A stretch of DNA of 62,504 bases from Hypsibius dujardini (taxonomy: Eukaryota > Tardigrada > Eutardigrada > Parachela > Hypsibiidae), in contig LRSR01014748.1 of assembly GCA_001579985.1 (NCBI GenBank), positions 1 through 62,504 on the forward strand. Reading direction: 5' to 3'. Position numbers and translations under genes: made by a program. Positions 30,600 through 40,143 of the stretch are shown one piece after another. Positions within the stretch are counted from its first letter, which is position 1; each line of letters starts with the position of its first letter. The notes beneath the pieces were generated by a model, which saw nothing but the letters and a program-made list of their open reading frames with translations, was not told where the DNA came from and did not search any database.

Positions 30600-32658
30600 T
30601 CAAGGCATGAGGCCGTAGACTTCCAGGGTGGAAGTGAGGAAATCGCCGGCCACACAAAGTGGTTGATTTTCAAAGGTTGAGCAAGTCTCGCTGCGGCCAC
30701 GAGATAAATCCGAGTTGAATCGAAGGCCACACCCCCTGCAACAATTAATCATTTAATGGATCTGTGCATTAGGTTGTTTTACATAATCAATTTAAGTAAT
30801 AATTAGTATATTGCTCACCCTCCACCGCCACCGATTACGATGGTGCTGCTGTTGGCGGCCATGAACAGACACTGGTAAGTGGAAGGGATGTCACCAACTT
30901 TGGAGGTCCATCCGACCCAGGGATATACTCGGCTCCGCGGGAGGCAAGTGAAGAGGAAAGATTCACCGGTTCCGAAGAAGCTGAGTTCTGACTTCTGCAG
31001 TGACAGGTAATTGATAAACAAACGGATCTGGAGTATCTAGAACAAAACGGTCCGCAGAAGTTGTAACCCCAGACATTGTGTCTCTCAAACATTGTATCTT
31101 TCGGACACTGTGTTCCGTCCGGCGGATGTTGTGTCCTTAGGACATTATGTCCGTCAGACTTTATGTCCCGTCCGCAAGACAGTATGCCTTAGCGGACTTA
31201 CTTACGCCCATGGTAAAACTAAACATGAAAAATAATTGCTAAAACTAAAATGAGCTCCACCTCGAATGAGTATTGGCAAAAGAATCATGGAGCAGTAATT
31301 GCCAAAACTTTTTGAGCGAATAGTACCCAAAAATCCCGCATACAAAAGGTTAAAACAAAAACGGAAACCAATCAATACAGCTCAAACGTTAATGTCAATG
31401 TTTTTGCGAAACACTCCAAGACCGGATCAGAGCGAATTGGTCTGAGGCCAGTATAATCACAATCCGACTGTCTGTAGACAGTTCCTTCACCAAGCCACAA
31501 TATCTGTAGGGACGTATTGTCTGGGGACAGTACCTCTACCTGTACTTAATATCTGGGGGCAGTCGCCCCACCTGGCCATAATGTCTTTGAGGACAGAATG
31601 TCTTCGGCCATAATGTCTGGGGACAGAGAGTTGGGCGGGACACAATGTCGGGTGGACAGAATGCTGGGGGACACGTCGGTATGCCGACGAAACAATGACT
31701 AGGCCCATGTAGACAGAGAAGACAAACAACCTTACCGATCAAACGTCGCACAAGTAAACCCAATCGCCCAGTCAGACAGACACGCAGACAATAACATGCA
31801 GAGAAGCAAGTAGGCAGGCATGCTGGTGGACAGGTAGCAGGCAAACTAACAGGCAGACAGACAGATAAACAAATAGACAGCTAGATGGAGATTTAGGCCA
31901 GCAGACTGATATATTTACCATCTCGTAACGCTTTGCCCAGTCTTCACTGCAAAAAGCTCCAAAAACATCTCCATCAGATGTTTTGACAACAAGCAGCGAT
32001 GCCGCGTAGCCCTTGACTCGGTCCAGCAAGGTGCGAATGCTAACACCGTCATCGGTGGTTGTGAAAACCAGCTGACTGAACCGTCCGATTTGATATCGTG
32101 CTGGAAGGAAGAGCCAGATAGACTCAAACTGGAAAAATAAATAGAATTCAGACATAAATTCGTCAGACACACAGGCAGCAGAACAACATGTAAAAAATGC
32201 TACAAACAGTGCAGTAACGGAGTTGTTAGTAACTAATTTTTCGGTTTGAGCCTATTTTGCAGAAAGTATGAATGTGATGAGACACGCTAGAATCCTACTT
32301 GGTCATCTGTGAGGATTTTCCCAACCCGCTGAAAGGCATTGTAGATGCTGCTGCTGTGACGCATCAGCAGCCGCGGCGTCCTCTTTTCCACTTCTTTCCT
32401 CTCCGTGCCTTTTACGCCAAACGACCAGGGACTCATTTCGTTGTTCTTGGCGGCAGCTGCAACGCTTTCCTCATCTTCGCCCGAAGGTTCTTCGGGAATG
32501 GAGGGATGCCGCTTCATGTTTGGCGAGCCGAGTTTGACGCGAACCAACTGTATGTACTTATTGGGCTGATCAAATGGGTAGGGATTGTGAGGGTCTTGCG
32601 CTACCAAAGCAGTCCCTTTGATCGTTTGTCTGGGATAATGAAAGATGTCTGGATCCAT
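30600..32658 (-). CDS. TLDc-domain protein, TBC1D24-like TLDc module without TBC domain
   Basis: Four exons on the minus strand: 32658-32299, 32128-31919, 30994-30819 and 30735-30600. All are GT-AG and phase-consistent, giving 293 residues. Residues 1 to about 120 are unrecognised, with an acidic patch (EEPSGEDEESV). Residues about 121-290 form a TLDc domain: LPARYQ, VFTTTDDGVSIRTLL, LLVVKTSDGDVFGAFCSEDW, ELSFFGTGESFLF, YPWVGW, the glycine-rich VIGGGGGG loop, SDLSRGRSETCSTFENQPLC and TLEVYGL. TLDc proteins (OXR1, NCOA7, TBC1D24) act in oxidative-stress defence and V-ATPase regulation. The RYxxGR...FGTGE and GGGGG text resembles the TBC1D24/Skywalker version most. No TBC domain lies upstream within the visible gene. 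Exon 4 is read in the frame required by the exon 3 donor phase, and that frame gives the family C-terminus. Confidence 0.88.
31060..31690. repeat. Inverted array of GACATTATGTCC-like units in the TLDc gene intron
   Basis: Two facing arms (about 31060-31195 and 31450-31690) are each made of diverged units of about 17-22 bases around GGACA(T/C)(T/A)(A/G)TGTCC, itself near-palindromic. The arms are reverse complements in style, as in fold-back elements. The middle, 31200-31440, is unique. Confidence 0.6.
31765..31880. repeat. CAGA-type array in the TLDc gene intron
   Basis: Diverged CAGACAGA and GGCAGACA units directly downstream of exon 2. Confidence 0.7.
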
Positions 32659-34058
32659 TTTTGAGAAAGATTTTAATCATTGAAGGAGGAAAACAACAAG
32701 AGAAATCATGCAGAAAATAGTACAGTACACAATTGGAGCAGGTGGCCTAATTGCTGGGTCAATTTTGAAATAAACTATCTTGGGCTGCATGCTAAGGGAG
32801 GCGGTTTGTGGAGAGACCTGGTAGATTGTGGCTTCGCCTGTGAGCTATCAGTTTGATTGGCCTACTTAAGGATAGCTAGTATTCTGATAATATTGTGGCG
32901 CGTCCGTGGACCCTCACAATGCTTAAAGATAAGATCCCGGCTGTTTGCAATGCTCGCGCTCTGGAACTGTAACCTTTTTGCACAGTTCGGCGGACTCTTG
33001 GCATATCATAGGTTAGCACTGCGCGGTGTCAGTTAATGAGCGGAAGGTATTTAACGGGAGAATGGGAAAGTGAAACTAAAAGTCACTTTAAAACAAGGAA
33101 TTCATTGAGAAAAGATAACTCATATCGTTTCCAGATTTCCATTTGAAGAGCTAATTTGCAAGCATCTAAATTCAATGCGCAAAAAAGAGCAAAAACAAAC
33201 AGACACAGACAGACACCCAGACAGACAGACAGATAGACACACATACACGGACTCACAGACAGACTCACAGACGCATAGTCAGATAGTCAAGCTATAGCAA
33301 ACAGACAGTCGGCAAGCAATGTGTGTTTAACTTTGTGACTATTGCCCTACGCAGAGGTGACTTCTTGGTTGTTATAAACACAGTTTGACAGGTTGGCGAG
33401 CCCAATTTGTAGATCTTAGGTGCGTTGCTAGCAAGACCCAATGATCCTGCGAAGTACCATCTCTGGCAGCCATCACGCAAACAGAGAGGCAAAGAGCAGA
33501 CACAAAAAAGAAGAACTTTTGGTTATCTCCGTAGTTTTTATGAAACTTGCTTGAAGAATGCGTGTATGCAGGCAGTAGCATTTTAATTATGCTCCACACT
33601 TCTCGGAGAAATTAACCTTAAGCTTCAGTAATGAACCATCTATTGTGGCTCCACCGAATGTCCTCTGCAGTTAATGGTCAGTATAGTTGAACATACACGA
33701 ATCTGCTAACCGCATAATCGTGATCACACTTTCGTTGTGGCGCCGCTGCAGTTTCGAGGTCGAACAAAGACAATCAAAAATCGTTTAATAACAAATTAAT
33801 ACAATCCGGTTTGCCGCGTACCATTTGACGCCTGCGTGAGCCCATCAGCCGTTTTAGTCAATGTGTTTCACAGCTTCAATATTTCTTCACGGTCTGCAAC
33901 GGAACAACGCCCTCAGGCTAAATGTACACTCCGTTATTAAGCTTGTCACAAACACATTCCGCATATTTTTCACTGCAATTTATCAACAAAGAAAAACCAC
34001 ACAACCGCTTGTTGAAATGCAGACAAAGAAAACCTCCAGACAACACTCAAAACTGACA
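32659..34058. other. Intergenic region without recognisable gene
   Basis: Unique sequence, with a CAGA-rich stretch at about 33198-33292, the last sizeable tetranucleotide array of this type in the window. Confidence 0.6.
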
Positions 34059-34628
34059 CTAAGAATGTCCAGACCACAAATAGCGTTGCCCGTCATACAG
34101 GTCGCTAATTCGTCCGTCGAAACCAAACTCAATCGTATCGGGATCGTTCAAATCGAAATAATCCTCGTCCTCAGACATTTCCTCAATTCCCTCGGCGAAT
34201 CCAGACACTGCCTTAACACTCCCACTCCATCCCTTTCGTACCTGTCCGTTCAAAGCCAGACCGTTGTCTGAATCCGGCAGCAAACTCCAGACATTGAGAT
34301 CTCTCGGTGCGGAACCGCCCCACGCGTCGAAATTGAGCGTCCGTTCCATGAGATCCCTTGTTTGACAGAAGACCAGTGTGTCCTTCGGGCTCTCCGTCCA
34401 GAAACTGACCCTACACATCTCGTGGGCAGTGAGGACTTTCTGCCCGGAATCGAGGTCGTCACAGGTGATGCGGAAACGGACGCTCGAATTACAATGATTT
34501 ATCACGGCTATCATGTAGATACAGGGTTGATTGATTCTTTGGATGTCCGTCATCAAGAGGGTCTGAGCATCATCGTGGGTGAGGGCTGGTGAAAATCCGA
34601 GACAGATCTTGTTTTTAAAGGCAGCCAT
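34059..34628 (-). CDS. Protein of unknown family, paralog A
   Basis: Single-exon gene of 189 residues starting at ATG 34628 (MAAFKNKICLGFSP). The frame stays open upstream without an ATG. A TATAAAA string lies at 34744-34750 on the minus strand, about 120 bases upstream. No signal peptide or membrane segment is evident. Residues about 20-70 look like alternating beta strands (QPCIYMIAVINHC; SSVRFRITCDDL). A very conserved core follows (SFWTESPKDTLVFCQTRDL, then NFDAWGGSAPRDLNVWSLLP). The C-terminal 45 residues are acidic (EEMSEDEDYFDLNDPD). Its only relative in the window is the gene at 39562-40143. I recognise no family. Intronless structure and close paralogy suggest a recent, possibly lineage-restricted duplication. 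Confidence 0.75.
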   Translation of the reverse strand: MAAFKNKICLGFSPALTHDDAQTLLMTDIQRINQPCIYMIAVINHCNSSVRFRITCDDLDSGQKVLTAHEMCRVSFWTESPKDTLVFCQTRDLMERTLNFDAWGGSAPRDLNVWSLLPDSDNGLALNGQVRKGWSGSVKAVSGFAEGIEEMSEDEDYFDLNDPDTIEFGFDGRISDLYDGQRYLWSGHS

Positions 34629-34743
34629 AATTTTGTGCTGCGAATGATTCTCGTACTGAACGCCGTTTACTGAAAACGCGAAGTCAGGAAGAAATTTCAA
34701 CAATAAATCGGCAATCGCAGCGCCTAGGAAGAATGCATTTCCG

Positions 34744-34750
34744 TTTTATA
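34744..34750 (-). promoter_or_regulatory. Candidate TATA box of paralog A
   Basis: TATAAAA on the minus strand about 120 bases upstream of ATG 34628, in otherwise GC-richer sequence. Confidence 0.4.
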
Positions 34751-34759
34751 TTGTTGCTG

Positions 34760-37571
34760 GCGGGTTTATAGGAGGGCGGTGCCGCAAAAGACAGACGGTG
34801 CACTTTAATTGGATTGTAGCTGCGTTGGTATTTTATGATGACGTGATCATGCTTTTGTTAATTGGTATTTTTTGCAGTGACTGCAGTAAAGGTGTTCAGT
34901 GCAACTCAGTAAAGCTTGGGAAAAACAGAACGGTCATTATCCGTAAACTAACGAACAAACAAACGAACGGACTAAAAAAAAGTTTAAGTCGTGGGTAACT
35001 GCAGTTACTGTAACTGCATCTGACCATAGTCGACAAATGGACTTTGCATGTTTCTGTACATGTAATCGAATGAAGTGTGACCACGGTGGCTAAAATCGCC
35101 TTCATGCTGAGGAAATTAGACTGTAAGGTTTGTTAATGATCCCTCTCTAGGAAAAAGAATGAAGGATGAAGAGAAAAGGACCCAGTAGCAGAAAAAATTC
35201 CGGGGAAGAAATGAATGAAAGATGAGTATTTCTGAAATCATGTACCGGAATTGCTGATTATGAGGCGGCAGAAGCTCTCGATATATGGCTGTCGTTATTT
35301 GGATACCAATTATTATCAGAGATTTAAAGGCCTCCCGGGACTTATGGCCAATTTAGGACTTTTTAGAGCTCAAGAGCTCTAGGCAGGAGAAAACCCGCAG
35401 TGGGAAATCTTTGCAGACGTGGATTGGAGTTTTCTGTCCTCTTCGAATCGGGGTATTCTTTTTAGAGATAGCTCGAGACTTTTTTATAATCCCTCGACAC
35501 CAAGAAGTATATACAGTTTTGCAGAGAGATATATGTACATCCAGGATTATTTTAAGGGGATTTTTAATGTAACACAAACCTGGTCAGAAATTTTTTAATC
35601 TCGTGCTGCGCGTGCTTGCGCGCTTGCCCTCGTTTTCATCACTGAATCTAGCATACGAAAACTAAGAATGTTAAGAAACTGAAACATTGGATTTGAGAAA
35701 TAAAGTGTACACAAGACTGCAGCGGCTTCAGTACTGCAGTGCATGCACCCTTTCCCCAAATAATTTTCAGGCTTTCTTTCACGTTAATACTTTTGGTGAG
35801 GGCTATGCTTACAACCCTACACAACCTTTCGCTATGCTCGCAACCCATACAACCTTTTTAATTATCAATTGCTATGTACACAACCTTTCGCCAATTGTTG
35901 GACGCAACCTTAAGCTATGAAGTCCCTGTGTGCCTGTGTGCCTGCTATACCGCAATATGATGCCCGTTGTCAACTAATAAGTTCCAATCTTTATTGGTGA
36001 AAGAAAATTATGTGCCAGGCTTCGCTTCTTAATCTTTTGCGCTGACGGGACGATTTTCAGAGGGATAGTCTCAGAAGTCGTTTAATTCAATTATTTTGCA
36101 AAAATGCAGCTCTTAGGTCCAAATTAGGGAAAATGGAATCTTCCTGTGGTTTCCCAACTCTGAAATTCTGCCAAAAAAAGTTTCCTGGCCGATGGAATAG
36201 ATTTTGAAAATCATCAAATCATCTGCGAGAGTGCGGTCGTCAACGTTTTCCATCAATCAACAAAATGTTTTGATGAACGACTTTGTATAAATGATCAGCC
36301 GGGGCTGTCGAGGAAATTCGGTCAGTGAATTTTCAAAATTCGGTCAGTGAATTTTCAAAATTCGCTGATTGCATTTGGCTTAGCGGTAAGGCAGCCGAGC
36401 TGTCAACGATCGAGAAAGGCAACAGCCCAATCAGAACTCTCTCTTTTCGGCCCACGCGGCCCGTGTTCCCTTGCCCACCTTTTTTGATAACCTTTTGATA
36501 AACTTTTTTACACATTTTATGGGTAGCCGCACTCTCGCTAATTCTAGCTCTATTGACAAAATATAAAGCGGAAACAATCCAAGTTCGAAAATTCTGAAAG
36601 TTGCCTCAATATAAAGGGATCGATTGGATTGACGGAATTGTTGAGGCTCAAGCCTTAAATTGATCCTTGCACCGGTAGATAAGACACATCAACTCTTGGT
36701 CGCTCGAAGAAATTTGCGGTCATGCTGCGTCAGCGGAGAACAAGACCAGCAAATTTAGAAAGGAAATGCGTCTTGTGTACTGGGCACTCATAATAAGGAA
36801 AATAATCGAGAAAAGCAGCCTCGTCTCGATTATCAGCTTGCTATTTATGTGTTTCCGGGTGGTCCCTGTGAGCTGATCTGGATGGATGTTCTAGATAGCC
36901 TTGTTGACTCAAATTAAATCAAGTAACTCTCTTTCTACTCAGACACCCATATGCATATTAATGATAGCTAAACGGCGCGAGTCTTACCAACCTTCAATTC
37001 ATAATAATTGTTTTTAGCCTGACGATTGCAGACATTTATAGAGAGCTGACACTGGAATGCAAAACTATTCACAAATTTTGGGGACTAAACCTCAGACAAC
37101 AAATCACCACAAACTTAAATCTTTTCAGTCTGATGTTTTGACGTAATTTTAAAAAATATGCCCCACAGGGTTGTGGAATCCGACCTGTAACTAGTGATCC
37201 TATAAGCGAGCCCGTAACCATAAACGAACGTTATGAACGAACGCTCTTGAGTAAACGAACGGAGTGTAAAATGAGGAAATTGTAAGATTAGCAAATGTGA
37301 TCACGAGTCTGTTCTCGCAACGCAATTCCGGCGAACGGTGATGCACAAGTTTGTTTCACATAGCTTCCGAAATAATCCAACAGCAACAGCTGGAATTGTA
37401 ATAGTACTTCTTCTGAACAACGAATGTTTAGTTGCTGCCGCAATACTTCTCGGTTTCATGCAAATGTCAAATACGTGTTTTTAGCGGAATCGTCTATTTG
37501 AATCACAATGAGACGGTTTGAACGCGTTTGTCTTTCGTTGAAATAAGAAATTTTGAATGTCGCTATATTAT
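34760..37571. other. Intergenic region, repeat-bearing, no gene seen
   Basis: No supported exon. It includes a possible small inverted-repeat element at 36222-36540 and a 22-base tandem duplication at 36316-36359. Confidence 0.55.
36222..36540. mobile_element. Possible small inverted-repeat element
   Basis: GCGAGAGTGCGG near 36224 faces CCGCACTCTCGC near 36527, giving 12-base ends around about 300 bases. Inside is a perfect 22-base tandem duplication (36316-36337 and 36338-36359). The ends are short, so this is tentative. Confidence 0.35.
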
Positions 37572-38465
37572 TAAAAATTAGGAACTGGCTATTCAGCCGG
37601 AGAAACTCCGGCCAAATAGCCAAGTCACTATCCAGCCGGACTTTCACGGCTGAATAGCCAAGTCACTATTCAGCCGGGTTTTCTCTGGCTGAGCAGCGTT
37701 AAGTCACTATCCAGCCGGACTTTCTCGGCTGAATAGGCCAAGCACTGCTTAGCCGTTTTTTTTACCAGCAATACAGACAATCACTAAGTCCGCTTTTTCT
37801 CTTAACTTGGAGTACATAAATACTGAATAATAAGGAGAGAAACTAGCGAATAATTAAAAAATTATGCGGTTAATCAACACCGAAAGATCTCGTTTTTTGG
37901 AGCAATCATTTGGACATTCAGTCGCCTCGCGCCACGTTTTTGAGGAGCAGGAGAAATTAAGGTCTCGCCGATGATGATTTTTCATGATGATGATGAAGAT
38001 CAGACCTGTTTTTCTACACCATTCATCCCGAAACTGCTCAAACTCTTCCCAGTTTTGGAAAGTTTTTCCCATCTCCATTGCGCAGGCAAAACGTTGTGGA
38101 AACACTCAAACGAAATACTATGTAGGATAGTTGGAACACTCTATAAATCTCGTTTGCGTGGGTTGTCGTCATTGAGATCTCGCTATTAGTTTAGTTGGAA
38201 CTGGTACATACTCCTAGGTTTCTGCGGCTTCTGGAAAATTTTCACTGGAATTTCACAAAGTCTAATAATCCGCTTCAAAATTGACAGGTGGTCCCATATT
38301 GTGAAAAAAGTTCGGCCGAGCAGGCCAAATAGTGGCTTGCTCATGCAGCCGGAGAAAGTTCGGCTGAATAGTGACTTGGCTATTCAGCCGTGAAAGTCCG
38401 GCTGGATAGTAACTTGGCTATTCGGCCGGAGTTTCTCCGGCCGAATAGCTTTGACCTAAAAATTA
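37572..38465. mobile_element. Mutator-like fold-back element with 9-bp target duplications
   Basis: The element body is 37581-38456, flanked on both sides by the direct repeat TAAAAATTA (37572-37580 and 38457-38465). Its ends are GGAACTGGCTATTCAGCCGG and the complement of GGTCAAAGCTATTCGGCCGG. Each terminal arm (about 37581-37765 and 38305-38456) contains three or four tandem units of roughly 40 bases, of the form GGCTATTCAGCCGTGAAAGT then CCGGCTGGATAGTGACTT. Each unit has its own small palindrome (CCGGAGAAACTCCGG). Nine-base duplications and long compound inverted ends are typical of Mutator-like elements. Confidence 0.8.
37854..38105 (-). pseudogene. Remnant of a transposase N-terminal domain (ZSWIM/MULE-like)
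   Basis: Open frame of 83 codons inside the Mutator-like element. It contains MEMGKTFQNWEEFEQFRDEW followed by a hydrophobic strand (GLIFIII) and a short cysteine-containing tail. The pattern resembles the N-terminal domain seen before MULE/ZSWIM-type transposases. No DDE catalytic region is present, so the copy is non-autonomous. The assignment is by pattern only. Confidence 0.35.
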
Positions 38466-38528
38466 ACTAATAATGGTAAAACAGGGTGGTCACATATTTA
38501 ACCCAAACAATTCAAAAAAAGAAGTCTA

Positions 38529-39272
38529 ACAAGGGAACGGAACGGTAGCTGACACGCCGATCACTCTGAATTTTTTTTCGCAATTAGTGGATTAAATTCA
38601 TAGATTTTAGCTAAACATTTCATCTGCAAACGAGCTCTGGTCTGAGCGGGAGAAAATTCGAAAGTTCCCTAATGGCTCCGCGGGTTTCTCATTCGATTCA
38701 AGCATTGATTGTTTGATGTATGCTTTAACAAAACTCAATTTCATTTTAACCACTGTAAAACGTCGTTTTTGGAAAACGTTTCATTCCAAAATTTTTAACA
38801 GTTTTCCACTGCAAATTTGATTTGAATTTGATTGACATCAGCAGAATCTTATTCGGATGATAGGGGGCGGAGCTAGGGATTATTTTTGCAACGTCACTCG
38901 GAAGCAGAGATTAAAACTAGCCCATAGCTCCGCCCCCTATCAATCCGAATAAGATTCTGCTGATGTCAATCGATTCCAAATCAAATTCGGAGTGGAAAAG
39001 TGCTTAAAATCTTGGGATCAAACGCTTTCCAAAAACGACGTTTTACAGTGGTTAAAATGAAATTGAGCTTTGCTAAAGCAAACATCAAACAATCAATGCT
39101 TGAATTGAATGAAAAACCCGCGGAGCCATTAGGGAACTTTCAAATTTTCTCCCGCTCAGACCAGAGCTCGTTTGCAGATGAAATGTTTTGCTAAAATTTA
39201 CGAATTTAATCCACTAATTGCAATAAAAATTTCAGAGAGATCGGCATGTCGGCTATCGTTCCGTTCCCTTGT
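38529..39272. mobile_element. Large near-palindromic fold-back element (744 bp)
   Basis: Almost the whole element is an inverted repeat. The left arm starts ACAAGGGAACGGAACGGTAG and the right arm ends CCGTTCCGTTCCCTTGT. Arms of about 340 bases meet around 38900, where GGGGGCGGAGCTAGGGA faces ATAGCTCCGCCCCC. Arm identity is high in the inner 200 bases. Related sequence occurs in MIOS intron 2 and at 58150-59566. No target duplication was clear. Confidence 0.85.
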
Positions 39273-39561
39273 AAGCCAGAACTGCTGAGCTATAGAATTG
39301 CATCAAGCACCACTTGATTGACAATGTACCTGCGTTTAATAACAACGCTTAGCAATCCGAATTGCCATGTATGAATCACGCCCTTTGTTAATGCGAACTG
39401 CTCCAGTCAGCAGATGGCATTGTCAACCGTCGCGGAAATTCACCCCTGAGCATTACTATACCCTTCCCTTTCGGTCGTCACATGGCTCCCCGCAAAAGAA
39501 GACCAGCAAGCAAACCAAAACTGAGCGAATTCTATGATAACAACAGTGCGTTATACAGTAA

Positions 39562-40143
39562 CTAAACCAAACTAGCCACGAAATCACGAGCTACCGGTCT
39601 CCTGCTGTCGTCATCGAAATAAAGCTGCCTCGAATCAAAACCACTCGCGTCCGGAACATCAAAATCAAAATAATTGTCTTCCTCCGACAGTGTATCCATA
39701 TCATCTTCCGTATACTCAGACATGGCTTTAACACTCCCACTCCATCCTTTCCGGATCTGTCCGCTCAAGGCCAGACCGTTGTCTGAATCAGGCAGCAAAC
39801 TCCAGACATTGAGACCTCTCGGCGCGGAACCGCCCCACGCGTCGAAATTGAGCGTCCGTTCCATGAGATCCCTTGTCTGACAGAAGACCAGTGTGTCCTT
39901 CGGGCTCTCGGTCCAGAAACTGATGCGACACATCTGATGGGCGTTGAGGGTTTTCTCCCCCGAATCGAGATCGTCACAGGTGATGCGGAAATTGACGCTC
40001 CAGTCGCAGCGGTTTAACAGGGATATCATGTAGACGCCGGGCTGGTTCATTGTCTGGATGTCTGTCATCAGCAGGGCCTGTGCGTCGTGGTAGCTGATGA
40101 CGGGGGAAAATCCGAGGAAGATTTTGTTTTGAAACGCCGACAT
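39562..40143 (-). CDS. Protein of unknown family, paralog B
   Basis: Single-exon gene of 193 residues starting at ATG 40143 (MSAFQNKIFLGFSP). It has the same layout as the gene at 34059-34628: N-terminal beta-rich part, a central SFWTESPKDTLVFCQTRDL and NFDAWGGSAPRGLNVWSLLP core, the SGQIRKGWSGSVKAMS segment, then an acidic tail (DDMDTLSEEDNYFDFD). The central core is almost identical to paralog A, whereas the N-terminal 60 residues and the tail differ freely. No signal peptide, membrane span or known motif was seen. Both copies lie in the same orientation about 5 kb apart with two fold-back elements between them. Confidence 0.75.
   Translation of the reverse strand: MSAFQNKIFLGFSPVISYHDAQALLMTDIQTMNQPGVYMISLLNRCDWSVNFRITCDDLDSGEKTLNAHQMCRISFWTESPKDTLVFCQTRDLMERTLNFDAWGGSAPRGLNVWSLLPDSDNGLALSGQIRKGWSGSVKAMSEYTEDDMDTLSEEDNYFDFDVPDASGFDSRQLYFDDDSRRPVARDFVASLV

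Noticed and set aside
36366-36440. tRNA gene
   Set aside because: A box-A-like string is present, but no clear box B, acceptor-stem pairing or cloverleaf could be drawn.
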